Source of the DNA: an uncultured Eubacteriales bacterium
GTDB lineage: Bacteria; Bacillota; Clostridia; Christensenellales; Borkfalkiaceae
Assembly: GCA_900547645.1 (NCBI GenBank)
Contig: URHP01000005.1
Location: forward strand, 1-45,280
Length of the DNA: 45,280 nt
Reading direction: 5' to 3'
Part shown: in pieces, positions 26,110 to 34,023 of the stretch
How positions within the stretch are numbered: the stretch's first letter is position 1
How the letters are laid out: each line of letters starts with the position of its first letter
Notes under the pieces: generated by a model
The model's input: the letters and a program-made list of their open reading frames with translations, nothing else
Database searches by the model: none
What the model was told of the DNA's origin: nothing
Position numbers and translations under genes: made by a program

Positions 26110-28017
26110 ATGCAAATCACATTAAAAAACGGCGATCGGCTGGAGCTTGCGGAGGGCGCGAGCGCGTATGACGCGGCGCACGCGATCTCCGAAGGGCTTG
26201 CGCGCGCTGCCGTCGCCGCAAAGGTCAACGGGCATCTTTGCGACCTTTCGCACGTCTTGAAAGGCGGCGACGCGCTCGAGATCGTCACGCTCAAGGACAA
26301 GGAAGGGCTCGAGGTCTACCGCCATACCTGCGCGCACGTTCTGGCGCAGGCGCTCAAGACCGTCTATCCCACCTGCAAACTCGCCATCGGTCCCGTCATC
26401 GACAACGGCTTTTATTACGACGTGGATTTCAAGACGCCCATCACGATGGAGGACTTTGCCAAGATCGAGGCGGAGATGAAGACGATCATCAAGAGCAATC
26501 TGCCCATCGAGCGCTTCACGCTTCCCCGCGAGGAGGCGATCGCCCTCATGAGCAAATACCATGAAAAATACAAGGTGGAGCTCATTCAGGATCTGCCCGA
26601 AGGCGAGGAGATCTCCTTCTATCGTCAGGGCGCGTTCACCGATCTGTGCCGCGGGCCGCATCTTCCTTCGACGGGCAAGATCAAGGCGTTCAAGCTCGTT
26701 TCCATTGCGGGCGCCTATTGGCGCGGCGACGAAAAGAAGAAGATGCTTACCCGCATCTACGGCACGGCGTTCGCCAAGAAAGAGGAGATGGACGAATATT
26801 TTGCCATGCTCGAAGAGGCAAAGAAGCGCGACCACATCAAGCTGGGAAAGGAGATGAAACTGTTTGCCCTGCTCCCCGAAGGAAAGGGCTTCCCGTTCTT
26901 CCTGCCCAACGGTATGGTGCTCAAAAATACGCTCATCGACTATTGGCGGCAGCTTCACCGCCGCGAGGGCTATGTCGAGGTGCAGACGCCCATCATTTTG
27001 AACCGCTCTCTCTGGGAGACGTCGGGGCATTGGGACCACTATAAAGAGAATATGTACACGACCAAGATCGACGGCGAAGACTGTGCGATCAAGCCCATGA
27101 ACTGCCCGGGCGGACTGCTCGTGTACAAGACGCAGCCGCACAGCTACAAAGATCTTCCCATCCGCATGGGCGAACTCGGCATCGTCCACCGCCATGAAAA
27201 GAGCGGGCAGCTGCACGGGCTCATGCGCGTGCGCTGCTTCACGCAGGACGACGCGCATATCTTCATGCTGCCCGAACAGATCACGCAGGAGATCAAGGGC
27301 GTCGTGCGCATCATCGACGAAGTGTATACGCTCTTCGGCTTCAAATATCATGTGGAACTCTCTACCCGTCCCGAAAATTCCATCGGGAGCGACGAGGATT
27401 GGGAGGCGGCGACCGATGCGCTGCGCGCCGCGCTCGACGAACTCGGGCTGGAATATACCGTCAACGAGGGGGACGGCGCGTTCTACGGTCCCAAGATCGA
27501 CTTCCATCTCGAGGACTCCATCAAGCGCACCTGGCAGTGCGGGACCATTCAGCTCGACTTCCAGCTGCCGCAGCGCTTTGAGATCGAGTACGTCGGCGAA
27601 GACGGGCAGAAGCACCGCCCGATCATGATCCACCGCGTCGTATTCGGCTCCATCGAGCGCTTTATCGGCATCCTCATCGAGCATTTTGCGGGCAAGTTCC
27701 CCGTCTGGCTCGCGCCCGAACAGGTCAAGGTGCTTCCCGTCACCGACCGCGCCGCCGCCTATGCGGAGGAGCTCGTCGCCGAAATGAACGCGATGGGGCT
27801 GCGCGCATCCGCCGATCTCAGGAAAGAAAAGATCGGCAGAAAGATCCTCGACGCGGAGCTGGAGAAGGTTCCCTATAAGCTGGTCGTCGGCGACAAGGAA
27901 GTGGAGGAAGGTTCTGTCTCCGTGCGCCGCCGCGGCGAGGGGGACATCGGCGCGATGCCGAAAGCGGAGTTCTTTGCCATGGTGAAAAAGGAGAACGACG
28001 AAAAGACGATTTTCTGA
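26110..28017 (+). CDS. thrS: Threonyl-tRNA synthetase
   Basis: This class II synthetase of 635 residues has an N-terminal TGS domain (about 1-62), the N2 editing domain (about 65-225, including the HTCAHVLAQA motif and CRGPHLPSTG) that removes serine from tRNA-Thr, and a catalytic core (about 240-530) with the class II motif 2 region RHEKSGQLHGLMRVR. A C-terminal anticodon-binding domain spans about 535-632. The ATG at 26110 follows GGGAGG at 26098-26103. Expression is under the T-box leader just upstream. The gene is followed by a separate promoter for infC. Confidence 0.98.
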   Translation: MQITLKNGDRLELAEGASAYDAAHAISEGLARAAVAAKVNGHLCDLSHVLKGGDALEIVTLKDKEGLEVYRHTCAHVLAQALKTVYPTCKLAIGPVIDNGFYYDVDFKTPITMEDFAKIEAEMKTIIKSNLPIERFTLPREEAIALMSKYHEKYKVELIQDLPEGEEISFYRQGAFTDLCRGPHLPSTGKIKAFKLVSIAGAYWRGDEKKKMLTRIYGTAFAKKEEMDEYFAMLEEAKKRDHIKLGKEMKLFALLPEGKGFPFFLPNGMVLKNTLIDYWRQLHRREGYVEVQTPIILNRSLWETSGHWDHYKENMYTTKIDGEDCAIKPMNCPGGLLVYKTQPHSYKDLPIRMGELGIVHRHEKSGQLHGLMRVRCFTQDDAHIFMLPEQITQEIKGVVRIIDEVYTLFGFKYHVELSTRPENSIGSDEDWEAATDALRAALDELGLEYTVNEGDGAFYGPKIDFHLEDSIKRTWQCGTIQLDFQLPQRFEIEYVGEDGQKHRPIMIHRVVFGSIERFIGILIEHFAGKFPVWLAPEQVKVLPVTDRAAAYAEELVAEMNAMGLRASADLRKEKIGRKILDAELEKVPYKLVVGDKEVEEGSVSVRRRGEGDIGAMPKAEFFAMVKKENDEKTIF

Positions 28018-28045
28018 AAAAATCGGGAAATCGGCGGAAAAATTC

Positions 28046-28074
28046 TTGACAACGGGCGCGCTTTCTGTTAAAAT
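28046..28074 (+). promoter_or_regulatory. Sigma-A promoter of the infC-rpmI-rplT operon
   Basis: TTGACA (28046-28051), a 17-base spacer and TAAAAT (28069-28074). Transcription would start near 28081, giving a structured leader of about 145 bases before infC. Confidence 0.85.
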
Positions 28075-28080
28075 GCTTTC

Positions 28081-28225
28081 CGTCAAGCAGAGGCGAACCC
28101 TTCTCCCCGTATCCGCGCAGCGCGGAACGGGTCTATGAAATTTCGGCTTAAAGCGCATTGCGCTTTCTGAATTTTTCCGCGGGTCGCACTCTGTGCGGCC
28201 CTATTATTTTTGCGAGGTGGGAACC
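28081..28225 (+). promoter_or_regulatory. Ribosomal-protein-L20-type leader with two terminator-like hairpins
   Basis: The leader folds into a nested CCCGT..ACGGG / CCGCG..CGCGG hairpin (about 28115-28136). Next comes an AAAGCGC/GCGCTTT hairpin (28150-28166) followed by a T5 run. A third hairpin (28181-28189 with 28193-28201, one G-U pair) is followed by TATTATTTTT. The last is a good intrinsic terminator directly before the infC ribosome site. In Bacillota the L20 protein represses this operon by promoting termination in the leader, so autoregulation by L20 is expected; the exact L20-binding fold was not demonstrated here. Confidence 0.7.
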
Positions 28226-28738
28226 ATTAAAACGCAGAATCAGATGAACGGGGAGATCCGCGACCGCGAGATCCGCGTGATCTCGGAAACGGGAGAAATG
28301 CTGGGCGTCATGTCCCCGCGCGAGGCGATGCGGCTTGCAGAGGACGCGGGGCTCGATCTCGTCAAAATTTCGCCCAATGCCGTGCCGCCCGTGTGCAAGA
28401 TCATGGACTGGGGCAAGTTCAAATTCGAACAGGCGAAAAAGGAGAAAGAGAACCGCCGCAACCAGAAGATCGTGGAGCTGAAAGAAGTGCAGCTCTCCGT
28501 CACCATCGACGTGGGCGACGTCAAGGTCAAGGCGCGCAAGGCGACCGAATTCCTCGAAGAGGGGAACAAAGTCAAGGTCACCATCCGTCTCAGGGGACGG
28601 CAGATGGCGCACGCGCATCTGGGACGCGACGTGATGATGAACTTTTATGAGATGCTCAAGGACATCGCCGTCATCGAAAAGCCCGTCAATCAGGAGGGGC
28701 GCAACCTCATCATGATCCTGGGGCCCGTCAAAAAATAA
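28226..28738 (+). CDS. infC: Translation initiation factor IF-3
   Basis: This factor of 170 residues binds the 30S subunit and checks start-codon and initiator tRNA. It has the N-terminal domain (NGEIRDREIRVI, LGVMSPREAMRLAE), a lysine-rich linker (about 75-92) and the C-terminal domain (KVKVTIRLRGRQMAH). The start is taken as the rare codon ATT at 28226-28228: AGGTGG at 28215-28220 is correctly placed, and the sequence IKTQNQMNGEIRD aligns with IF-3 N-termini. A non-ATG start is a conserved trait of infC and lets IF-3 repress its own translation. An in-frame start further upstream would lie inside the leader terminator. It is the first gene of the operon with L35 and L20. Confidence 0.95.
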   Translation: MKTQNQMNGEIRDREIRVISETGEMLGVMSPREAMRLAEDAGLDLVKISPNAVPPVCKIMDWGKFKFEQAKKEKENRRNQKIVELKEVQLSVTIDVGDVKVKARKATEFLEEGNKVKVTIRLRGRQMAHAHLGRDVMMNFYEMLKDIAVIEKPVNQEGRNLIMILGPVKK

Positions 28739-28798
28739 CCGGCAACGCCGCGTTTGCGGCTGCGCAATAGAACAAGGAAAAAATCGGAGGATATTGAT

Positions 28799-28999
28799 AT
28801 GCCCAAACAGAAATCGCACAGCGGCAGCAAGAAACGCTTCTGGCTCACGGGCACCGGAAAGGTCGTAAGGCCTCACGGCGGCAAGAACCATAAAGCGGAA
28901 ACCAAGAACAGAAAGAGAAAGAGAAATCTTCGTCAGAACACGCTTGTTTCCTCGGCACAGGAAAACAACGTCAAGAAGATGATCCCCTACAAGGGTTAA
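28799..28999 (+). CDS. rpmI: 50S ribosomal protein L35
   Basis: This 66-residue, strongly basic protein starts MPKQKSHSGSKKRF and ends KKMIPY-K-G, matching bacterial L35. It sits between infC and rplT in the conserved order, 60 bases after infC, with a GGAGG ribosome site at 28786-28790 and 15 bases before the L20 gene. Confidence 0.97.
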   Translation: MPKQKSHSGSKKRFWLTGTGKVVRPHGGKNHKAETKNRKRKRNLRQNTLVSSAQENNVKKMIPYKG

Positions 29000-29014
29000 C
29001 GGGAGGGACAGGCT

Positions 29015-29365
29015 ATGCGTATTAAAAGAGGCGTAAACGGCGTCAAGAAGCGCAGAAAGATCTTAAAGCTCGCCAAGGGCTATTTCGGCTGCAAGAGCAA
29101 GAACTACCGCATCGCGCGCGAAGCGGTGATGAAGTCCTTGAACTATGCCTACATCGGCAGAAAGCGCAGAAAGCGCGATATGCGCTCCCTGTGGATCGCC
29201 CGTATCAACGCGGGCGCAAGGGAGAACGGGCTTTCCTACTCCAAGCTCATGCACGGGCTGAAGGTAGCGGGGATCGAGCTCAACCGCAAGGTGCTCGCAG
29301 ACCTCGCCGTAACGGATGCCGCCGCGTTCGCGGACATCTGCAACAAGGCGAAAGCCGCCATCTGA
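29015..29365 (+). CDS. rplT: 50S ribosomal protein L20
   Basis: This 116-residue basic protein starts MRIKRGVNG and has the L20 landmarks [13 protein letters not shown] and [19 protein letters not shown]. It binds 23S rRNA early in large-subunit assembly and, in Bacillota, represses its own operon through the leader. It is the last gene of the operon, followed by an intrinsic terminator. Confidence 0.98.
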   Translation: MRIKRGVNGVKKRRKILKLAKGYFGCKSKNYRIAREAVMKSLNYAYIGRKRRKRDMRSLWIARINAGARENGLSYSKLMHGLKVAGIELNRKVLADLAVTDAAAFADICNKAKAAI

Positions 29366-29373
29366 AGCGATTG

Positions 29374-29399
29374 AAAAGCCTTTGCAAAAAGGCTTTTTT
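29374..29399 (+). terminator. Intrinsic terminator of the infC-rpmI-rplT operon
   Basis: A 10-base stem (29374-29383 with 29388-29397) with GCAA loop ends in a run of six T (29394-29399). It lies 8 bases after the rplT stop codon. Confidence 0.9.
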
Positions 29400-29411
29400 C
29401 GCGTACGTTCC

Positions 29412-30155
29412 ATGGTCATCGTATCCAGACAAAACCCGCTCGTAAAGGAACTCGCTTCGCTCAAGGAAAAAAAGGGCAGGCGTGCGCGCGGCGCATTTCT
29501 CGTCGAGGGAGCCAAGATGGTGCGGGAGGCGTTTTCCGCCGGCATGCGCGTGATACGCGTCGCCGTGCGCGAAGACTATGAAGGGGAGACCTTTCTTCCG
29601 CCTGTCGCCGTCTTCGGCAAAGACGCCTTTGCCGCCGTCTCGGATGAAAAGTCGCCGCAGGGGATTTTGGCGGAAGTCGCGCTTCCCGCCTGTTCCGTCC
29701 GTCCGCCCGAGGGGCGCTGCCTGCTTCTGGACGGACTGCAGGATCCTTCCAACGTCGGCGCGATCATCCGCACGGCGGTCGCTGCGGGCTATCCGGAAGT
29801 GTATCTTGCCGACTGCGCCGATCCCTTTTCCCCCAAGAGCGTGCGCGCGAGCATGAGCGGCGTGTTCTTTGCCCGTCTCATGCAGGGCACGCGGGAAGAA
29901 CTGCTTTCCGCGATCGACGCGCCCGTGCTGGCGGCGGATATGGACGGGCAGGATGCGTTTGCCTTTGTCCCGCCCGACAGGTTCTGTCTTGCGGTGGGGA
30001 GCGAAGGAAACGGGCTTTCGGAGAGCGTACGCAAGCGGGCGCAGGCGACGGTGCGCATTCCCATGGATGCGCGCACGGAGAGCCTGAACGCAGCCGTCTC
30101 GGCGGGGATTCTGATGTACGCGCTCAGGAACGGCAATCATCGAAACGGAGGTTAA
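29412..30155 (+). CDS. TrmH/SpoU-family RNA 2'-O-methyltransferase
   Basis: This protein of 247 residues has an N-terminal RNA-binding substrate domain (about 1-90, starting VSRQNPLVKEL) and a C-terminal SPOUT knot domain with all three motifs: NVGAIIRTA (about 117-125), VGSEGNGLS and the terminal IPM..ESLNAAVSAGI. Such enzymes use S-adenosylmethionine to methylate a ribose in 23S rRNA or tRNA; it resembles rRNA-type members rather than TrmL. The exact nucleotide is not predictable. The ATG at 29412 has no clear ribosome site and follows the L20 terminator by only 12 bases. The yebC-like gene follows after 4 bases and is probably co-transcribed. Confidence 0.88.
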   Translation: MVIVSRQNPLVKELASLKEKKGRRARGAFLVEGAKMVREAFSAGMRVIRVAVREDYEGETFLPPVAVFGKDAFAAVSDEKSPQGILAEVALPACSVRPPEGRCLLLDGLQDPSNVGAIIRTAVAAGYPEVYLADCADPFSPKSVRASMSGVFFARLMQGTREELLSAIDAPVLAADMDGQDAFAFVPPDRFCLAVGSEGNGLSESVRKRAQATVRIPMDARTESLNAAVSAGILMYALRNGNHRNGG

Positions 30156-30159
30156 TCAT

Positions 30160-30900
30160 ATGTCAGGTCACAGCAAGTGGCACAATATCCAGGCAAAGAA
30201 GGGCAAGGCGGACGCCGCCCGCGGCAGGATCTTCACCAAACTCGGGCGCGAGATCGCCGTCGCGGCGCGCAGCAATCCCAATCCCGCCACCAACTCCAAG
30301 CTCGCGGACGTCATCGCAAAGGCGAAGGCGGCGAACATGCCCAACGACAATATCGAGCGTTCCATCAAGCGCGCGGCGGGCGAACTTGGCGACAAAGACT
30401 ACAAGGAGCTCACCTATGAAGGCTATGGCGTCGGCGGTGCGGCGGTCATCATCTCCACGCTGACGGACAACAACAACCGCACGGCGGGCGACGTGCGCGC
30501 CATCATGTCCAAGCACGGCGGCTCGCTCGGGACCACGGGCAGCGTCTCCTACATGTTTGACAACAAGGGGCTCATCGTGGTTGAGCGCACGCCCGGTCTT
30601 GACGAGGACACCATCACTGACTACGCCATCGAGGCGGGCGCTGACGACGTCGTCACGCAGGAGGACGTCTATGAGGTGTACACCTCCGTTCCCGCGTTTT
30701 CGGACGTACGTAAATTTTTGGAGGAAAAGGGACTGACCTTCCTCAGCGCGGAACTCGGAATGTTCCCGCAGAGCAAGATCACGCTTCCCGCCGATAAGCT
30801 CGAGACCTTTCAGAAGATGCTCGACAAACTCGAGGAAAACGACGACGTGCAGACGGTCTGGCACAACGTCGAACTGCCCGAGGAAGAGGACGAGGAGTAA
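30160..30900 (+). CDS. YebC/PmpR-family protein
   Basis: This 246-residue protein starts MSGHSKWHNIQAKK and contains PNDNIERSIKRA and YEGYGVGG, diagnostic of the YebC/PmpR family. Members were described as DNA-binding regulators, and some YebC-type proteins help ribosomes through difficult motifs such as polyproline. Which role applies here cannot be decided from sequence. The C-terminus is very acidic (PEEEDEE). Ribosome site GGAGG just upstream, 4 bases after the methyltransferase gene. No clear terminator follows. Confidence 0.95.
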   Translation: MSGHSKWHNIQAKKGKADAARGRIFTKLGREIAVAARSNPNPATNSKLADVIAKAKAANMPNDNIERSIKRAAGELGDKDYKELTYEGYGVGGAAVIISTLTDNNNRTAGDVRAIMSKHGGSLGTTGSVSYMFDNKGLIVVERTPGLDEDTITDYAIEAGADDVVTQEDVYEVYTSVPAFSDVRKFLEEKGLTFLSAELGMFPQSKITLPADKLETFQKMLDKLEENDDVQTVWHNVELPEEEDEE

Positions 30901-30948
30901 GGAAACGGCGAGCAGCCTTCATTGCAATTTTCTTCAGGGAGGAAACCT

Positions 30949-31047
30949 GCATTGCGCATATAATTTTCTGCACAGTTGATACCGAGCCGTTCCCGTACTT
31001 TATGTACGTTGTTCGGCATGCAGAAAATTATCTCAGATACGCAATGC
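30949..31047. repeat. Long interrupted inverted repeat between yebC and the ABC-F gene
   Basis: Two arm pairs are nested: 30949-30956 with 31040-31047 (8 bases) and 30960-30972 with 31019-31031 (13 bases), enclosing a 46-base centre with its own CGTAC/GTACG hairpin. There is no T-run at the end, so it is not a standard terminator. It could be a small palindromic mobile element or part of a regulatory leader. A TATAAT at 30959-30964 lies inside the left arm but has no good -35 partner. Confidence 0.6.
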
Positions 31048-31128
31048 GACGCAGTTGAAATATCAATTTCGGGGAGAGGAGCATTTTGCCTCCGCCTTCA
31101 TGCTGAAACGCATTTTGTCCGCAGATGA
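31018..31128 (+). CDS. Possible 36-codon leader peptide before the ABC-F gene
   Basis: An open frame from ATG at 31018 to TGA at 31126-31128 begins MQKIISDTQC and ends HFVRR. Its last codons cover the left arm of the terminator at 31117-31140, the arrangement needed for a stalled ribosome to alter folding. No clear ribosome site precedes it and there is no family match, so translation is unproven. It is listed because antibiotic-inducible ABC-F genes often have such leaders. Confidence 0.3.
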   Translation: MQKIISDTQCDAVEISISGRGAFCLRLHAETHFVRR

Positions 31129-31145
31129 TTTTCTGCGGACTTTTT
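31117..31145 (+). terminator. Intrinsic terminator/attenuator directly upstream of the ABC-F gene
   Basis: A perfect 9-base stem (31117-31125 with 31132-31140) with a 6-base loop is followed by TTTTT (31141-31145). It ends 6 bases before the AGGAGG ribosome site of the ABC-F gene, which is the position of an attenuator rather than of a terminator for yebC 220 bases upstream. Confidence 0.75.
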
Positions 31146-31163
31146 GCTTTCAGGAGGTTTGAT

Positions 31164-32597
31164 ATGTCTCTGATCAGGGCGGACGGGGTGAACTTTTCCT
31201 ATTTCGGTTCGCTCGAGCCCGTATTCACAGATCTGAATTTCACTGCCGATACTTCGTGGCGGACGGGGCTGATCGGCGCGAACGGCAGCGGAAAAACCAC
31301 GCTTTTCAAAATACTTTGCGGCGAGGAGAAATGCGGCGGCAAAATTGTTTCCAATGTACGCTTCGTGCGCTTCCCGTTTGATGCCGATCCGTATGAAAGC
31401 GTCGGCGAAATCGTTGGGCGGTGCGGCGAAGCGTGGCGTCTTGCGCGGGAACTTTCTCTGCTGGGGCTCAGTAAGGATATTCGTTACCGCCCGCTCTGCG
31501 CGCTTTCGGGCGGGGAGCGGACAAAGGTCATGCTGGCGCTGCTCTTCTGTACGGACGGCTTTCCGCTGATCGATGAGCCCACCGACAGCCTGGATATGCG
31601 CGGCAGAGAACGCCTTGCCGAGTATTTACGAGGCAAGCGGGGCTATATCGTCGCCTCGCATGACAGAGTGTTCCTCGACCGCTGCACCGATCATACGCTG
31701 GCGCTGTCAGGCGGCGGCGCGGAGGTCGTGGCGGGCAGTTACTGCGTATGGAAAGAGGAAAACGAGCATCGTATTGCTGCGGCGCGAGAGAAAAAGCGAA
31801 GCCTGGAAAATGAGGCGGAAAGAATGACGGCGGCGGCGCAGAGAACGGCGCGCTGGGCGGCCCGCGCCGAACAGGCAAAATACGGCGTACAAAAGAGCGG
31901 CCTGAAGGCGGATAAGGGGTTTGTCAGCGCAAGCGCCGCGCGCGTGATGAAGCGCGCCAAAATATCCGCGGACAGGAAAATTGCGGCGGCGGAACACGCA
32001 AAGCAGCTTGCCGCTATGCTTCCGCAGGAAGAAAAGATCGCGTTTTCGCCTCAGGAATGCCGCAAGCAATGTATCTTCGAGATCTCCGATGCCGAGATAA
32101 AAGCCGGCGAAGCGGTCATCCTGCGCGGCGTCAGTCTGCGCGTGATGCGCGGAGAACGGCTGGCAGTCGTCGGCGAGAACGGCTGCGGCAAGAGCACACT
32201 GCTGAAGTTTATCGCCGAAAGCCTGCAAGGGGAGGAAGTGTCCTACATTTCGCAGCAGTGCGAGGATGTCTGCGGCACGCCTGCGCAGTATGCTGCGGCG
32301 TGGGGGATAGATGAACCGTCATTCAAGAGCATGCTGGCAAAGCTCGGATTTGGCAGGTCGGACTGGGATAAGGATATGTCGCTGCTGAGTACGGGACAGC
32401 GCAAAAAGGCGGCGCTGGCGCGAAGCCTGCTGACCAAAGCCCGGCTTTATCTATGGGATGAGCCGTTCAACTATCTGAATATCCCCGCGCGTGAAATGAT
32501 CGAGGATGCTATCATCGCCTCGTCGCCCACAATGTTGTTCGTCGAGCACGACGCCGCGTTCGTATCGCGTGTTGCCACGCGCATATTCCGCATCTAA
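31164..32597 (+). CDS. ABC-F ribosome protection protein, Lsa-like
   Basis: This cytoplasmic protein of 477 residues has two nucleotide-binding domains and no membrane part. NBD1: Walker A GANGSGKTT (about 35-43), signature LSGGE, Walker B LIDEPTDSLD. A charged helical linker (about 195-275) is the region that reaches into the ribosome. NBD2: Walker A GENGCGKST, a modified signature LSTGQ, and LWDEPFNYLN in place of DEPTNHLD, typical of the Lsa/Vga/CplR branch. Such proteins dislodge lincosamides, pleuromutilins and streptogramin A from the ribosome. The start at 31164 follows AGGAGG at 31152-31157. The attenuator just upstream suggests drug-induced expression. Resistance spectrum is not predictable; a housekeeping translation role is the alternative. 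Confidence 0.87.
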   Translation: MSLIRADGVNFSYFGSLEPVFTDLNFTADTSWRTGLIGANGSGKTTLFKILCGEEKCGGKIVSNVRFVRFPFDADPYESVGEIVGRCGEAWRLARELSLLGLSKDIRYRPLCALSGGERTKVMLALLFCTDGFPLIDEPTDSLDMRGRERLAEYLRGKRGYIVASHDRVFLDRCTDHTLALSGGGAEVVAGSYCVWKEENEHRIAAAREKKRSLENEAERMTAAAQRTARWAARAEQAKYGVQKSGLKADKGFVSASAARVMKRAKISADRKIAAAEHAKQLAAMLPQEEKIAFSPQECRKQCIFEISDAEIKAGEAVILRGVSLRVMRGERLAVVGENGCGKSTLLKFIAESLQGEEVSYISQQCEDVCGTPAQYAAAWGIDEPSFKSMLAKLGFGRSDWDKDMSLLSTGQRKKAALARSLLTKARLYLWDEPFNYLNIPAREMIEDAIIASSPTMLFVEHDAAFVSRVATRIFRI

Positions 32598-32615
32598 CGG
32601 AGCGCCCCAAAATGT

Positions 32616-32656
32616 AAGCGGCGCATGTTGACAGCGCCGCTTTTTTTTGCTATAAT
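32616..32656 (+). promoter_or_regulatory. Overlapping terminator (ABC-F gene) and promoter (proA)
   Basis: A 9-base stem (32616-32624 with 32634-32642) followed by a T8 run (32641-32648) terminates the ABC-F transcript. The loop carries most of a perfect -35 TTGACA (32628-32633), and the right arm plus the T-run make up the 17-base spacer to a perfect -10 TATAAT (32651-32656) for proA. The same 41 bases therefore serve both functions. Confidence 0.85.
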
Positions 32657-32682
32657 TTCGGGAAAAGCGCAGGGGGCGTATC

Positions 32683-33918
32683 ATGACGGTATCCGAAACT
32701 TGCAGACTTGCCAAAGAACATGCGGGCGCGATCGCGTTTTCCACGGAGGCGGAAAAAAATCAGATGCTCGCGCTTGCGGCGGACGCGCTCGTCGCACATG
32801 CCGATGAGATCATCGAAGCAAACAAAAGGGACGTCGCTGCCTGTACGCGCGGCGAACAGTTCCGCGACCGTCTCATGCTCGACGAAACGCGCATCCGGAA
32901 CATCGCGGAGGGGCTGCGGCAGCTCATTCGTCTCGCCTGTCCCGTGGGAGAGATCATTGAACGGTATACGACGCCGAACGGATTGGATATTTCGCGCGTC
33001 AGAGTCCCGTTCGGGGTTGTGGGCGTCATCTATGAGGCGCGTCCCAACGTGACGGCGGACGCGGCGGGGCTGTGTATCAAGAGCGGGAACGCCGTCGTTC
33101 TGCGCGGCAGCAAGGACGCTCTGGCGTCCAATCAGGCGATCGTGCGCGTCATGAAATCGGCGATCGCTGCGGGCGGATCCGATCCGGAGTTCATCCAGCT
33201 CATTGCCGACGCTTCGCATGAAGGCGCCCGCGCGTTCATGCGGCAGAAGGAATATCTCGACGTTCTCATTCCGCGCGGGAGTGCGGCGCTCATTCAGGCG
33301 GCGCTGGAAAACGCAACGGTGCCCGTCATTGAGACGGGAACGGGGAACTGCCACGTCTATGTGGAGCGGACGGCGGATCTTGCCATGGCGTCCGGGATCC
33401 TTTGCAACGCCAAGACGCAGCGCATCAGCGTGTGCAACGCCTGCGAAAGCCTTGTCGTGGACGATGCGTTCGCCCGCGAACACCTCGACGTCCTGCTTCT
33501 TCCTCTGCTTGAGCGCGGCGTGGAGATCGTGGGGGACGAACGGGCGCGCGCCTATATGCCCGCCGTCGGAGCGGCGACCGATGAGGACTATTTCAAAGAA
33601 TATCTTGCCATGAAGATCTCCGTCAAAGTGGTTTCGGGCGTGGAGGAGGCGATCGCCTGGATCAATGCGCATTCCACCCGCCACAGCGAAGCGATCGTCA
33701 CGCAGGATAAACGGGCGGCGGAGCGGTTTCTGCGCGAGATCGATTCCGCCTGCGTCTATGTCAATGCGTCCACGCGCTTTACGGACGGCTTTGAATTCGG
33801 GTTCGGCGCGGAAATGGGGATCTCGACGCAAAAGCTCCATGCACGCGGTCCCATGGGGCTCCGCGAACTCACGTCGTACAAATTCGTCATCCGCGGGAAC
33901 GGACAGATCCGGGAATAG
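32683..33918 (+). CDS. proA: Gamma-glutamyl phosphate reductase (glutamate-5-semialdehyde dehydrogenase)
   Basis: This 411-residue NADPH-dependent enzyme makes glutamate-5-semialdehyde in proline synthesis. It shows the family motifs VGVIYEARPNVTADAA (about 113-128), VVLRGSKDA, the ETGTGNCHVYV stretch, the catalytic cysteine region ISVCNACESLVV (about 248-259), and the ending FGFGAEMGISTQKLHARGPMG. Length is normal. It is transcribed from its own consensus promoter; proB is not beside it here, so the kinase gene must be elsewhere. Confidence 0.97.
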   Translation: MTVSETCRLAKEHAGAIAFSTEAEKNQMLALAADALVAHADEIIEANKRDVAACTRGEQFRDRLMLDETRIRNIAEGLRQLIRLACPVGEIIERYTTPNGLDISRVRVPFGVVGVIYEARPNVTADAAGLCIKSGNAVVLRGSKDALASNQAIVRVMKSAIAAGGSDPEFIQLIADASHEGARAFMRQKEYLDVLIPRGSAALIQAALENATVPVIETGTGNCHVYVERTADLAMASGILCNAKTQRISVCNACESLVVDDAFAREHLDVLLLPLLERGVEIVGDERARAYMPAVGAATDEDYFKEYLAMKISVKVVSGVEEAIAWINAHSTRHSEAIVTQDKRAAERFLREIDSACVYVNASTRFTDGFEFGFGAEMGISTQKLHARGPMGLRELTSYKFVIRGNGQIRE

Positions 33919-33922
33919 ACGA

Positions 33923-33953
33923 CTGCGGGCTTGCCGTTCAGGCAAGCCCGCAG
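33923..33953 (+). terminator. Stem-loop after proA
   Basis: A perfect 13-base stem (33923-33935 with 33941-33953) with GTTCA loop follows the proA stop by 4 bases. The following CCATAAAAAC lacks a T-run on the plus strand, so termination efficiency is uncertain. Confidence 0.6.
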
Positions 33954-33954
33954 C

Positions 33955-33994
33955 CATAAAAACAAGGAACCGCGCAAAAGCGCGGCTCTGTTCC
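33955..33994 (-). terminator. Intrinsic terminator of the NUDIX gene
   Basis: Read on the minus strand, arms 33990-33994 and 33966-33970 (GGAAC/GTTCC) enclose a CGCGC/GCGCG hairpin with TTTT loop, followed by TTGTTTTT. It lies about 30 bases after the stop codon of the NUDIX gene. Confidence 0.7.
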
Positions 33995-34023
33995 GTGTTC
34001 TTATTTTGCGGAAGGATGCGCAG

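Noticed and set aside
26122..28158. 678-codon minus-strand open frame
   Set aside because: It mirrors thrS, whose domains and leader are clear; no ribosome site or family similarity on the minus strand.
28193..28738. Upstream start for infC
   Set aside because: It lies inside the right arm of the leader terminator; the ATT at 28226 has the proper ribosome site and matches IF-3 N-termini.
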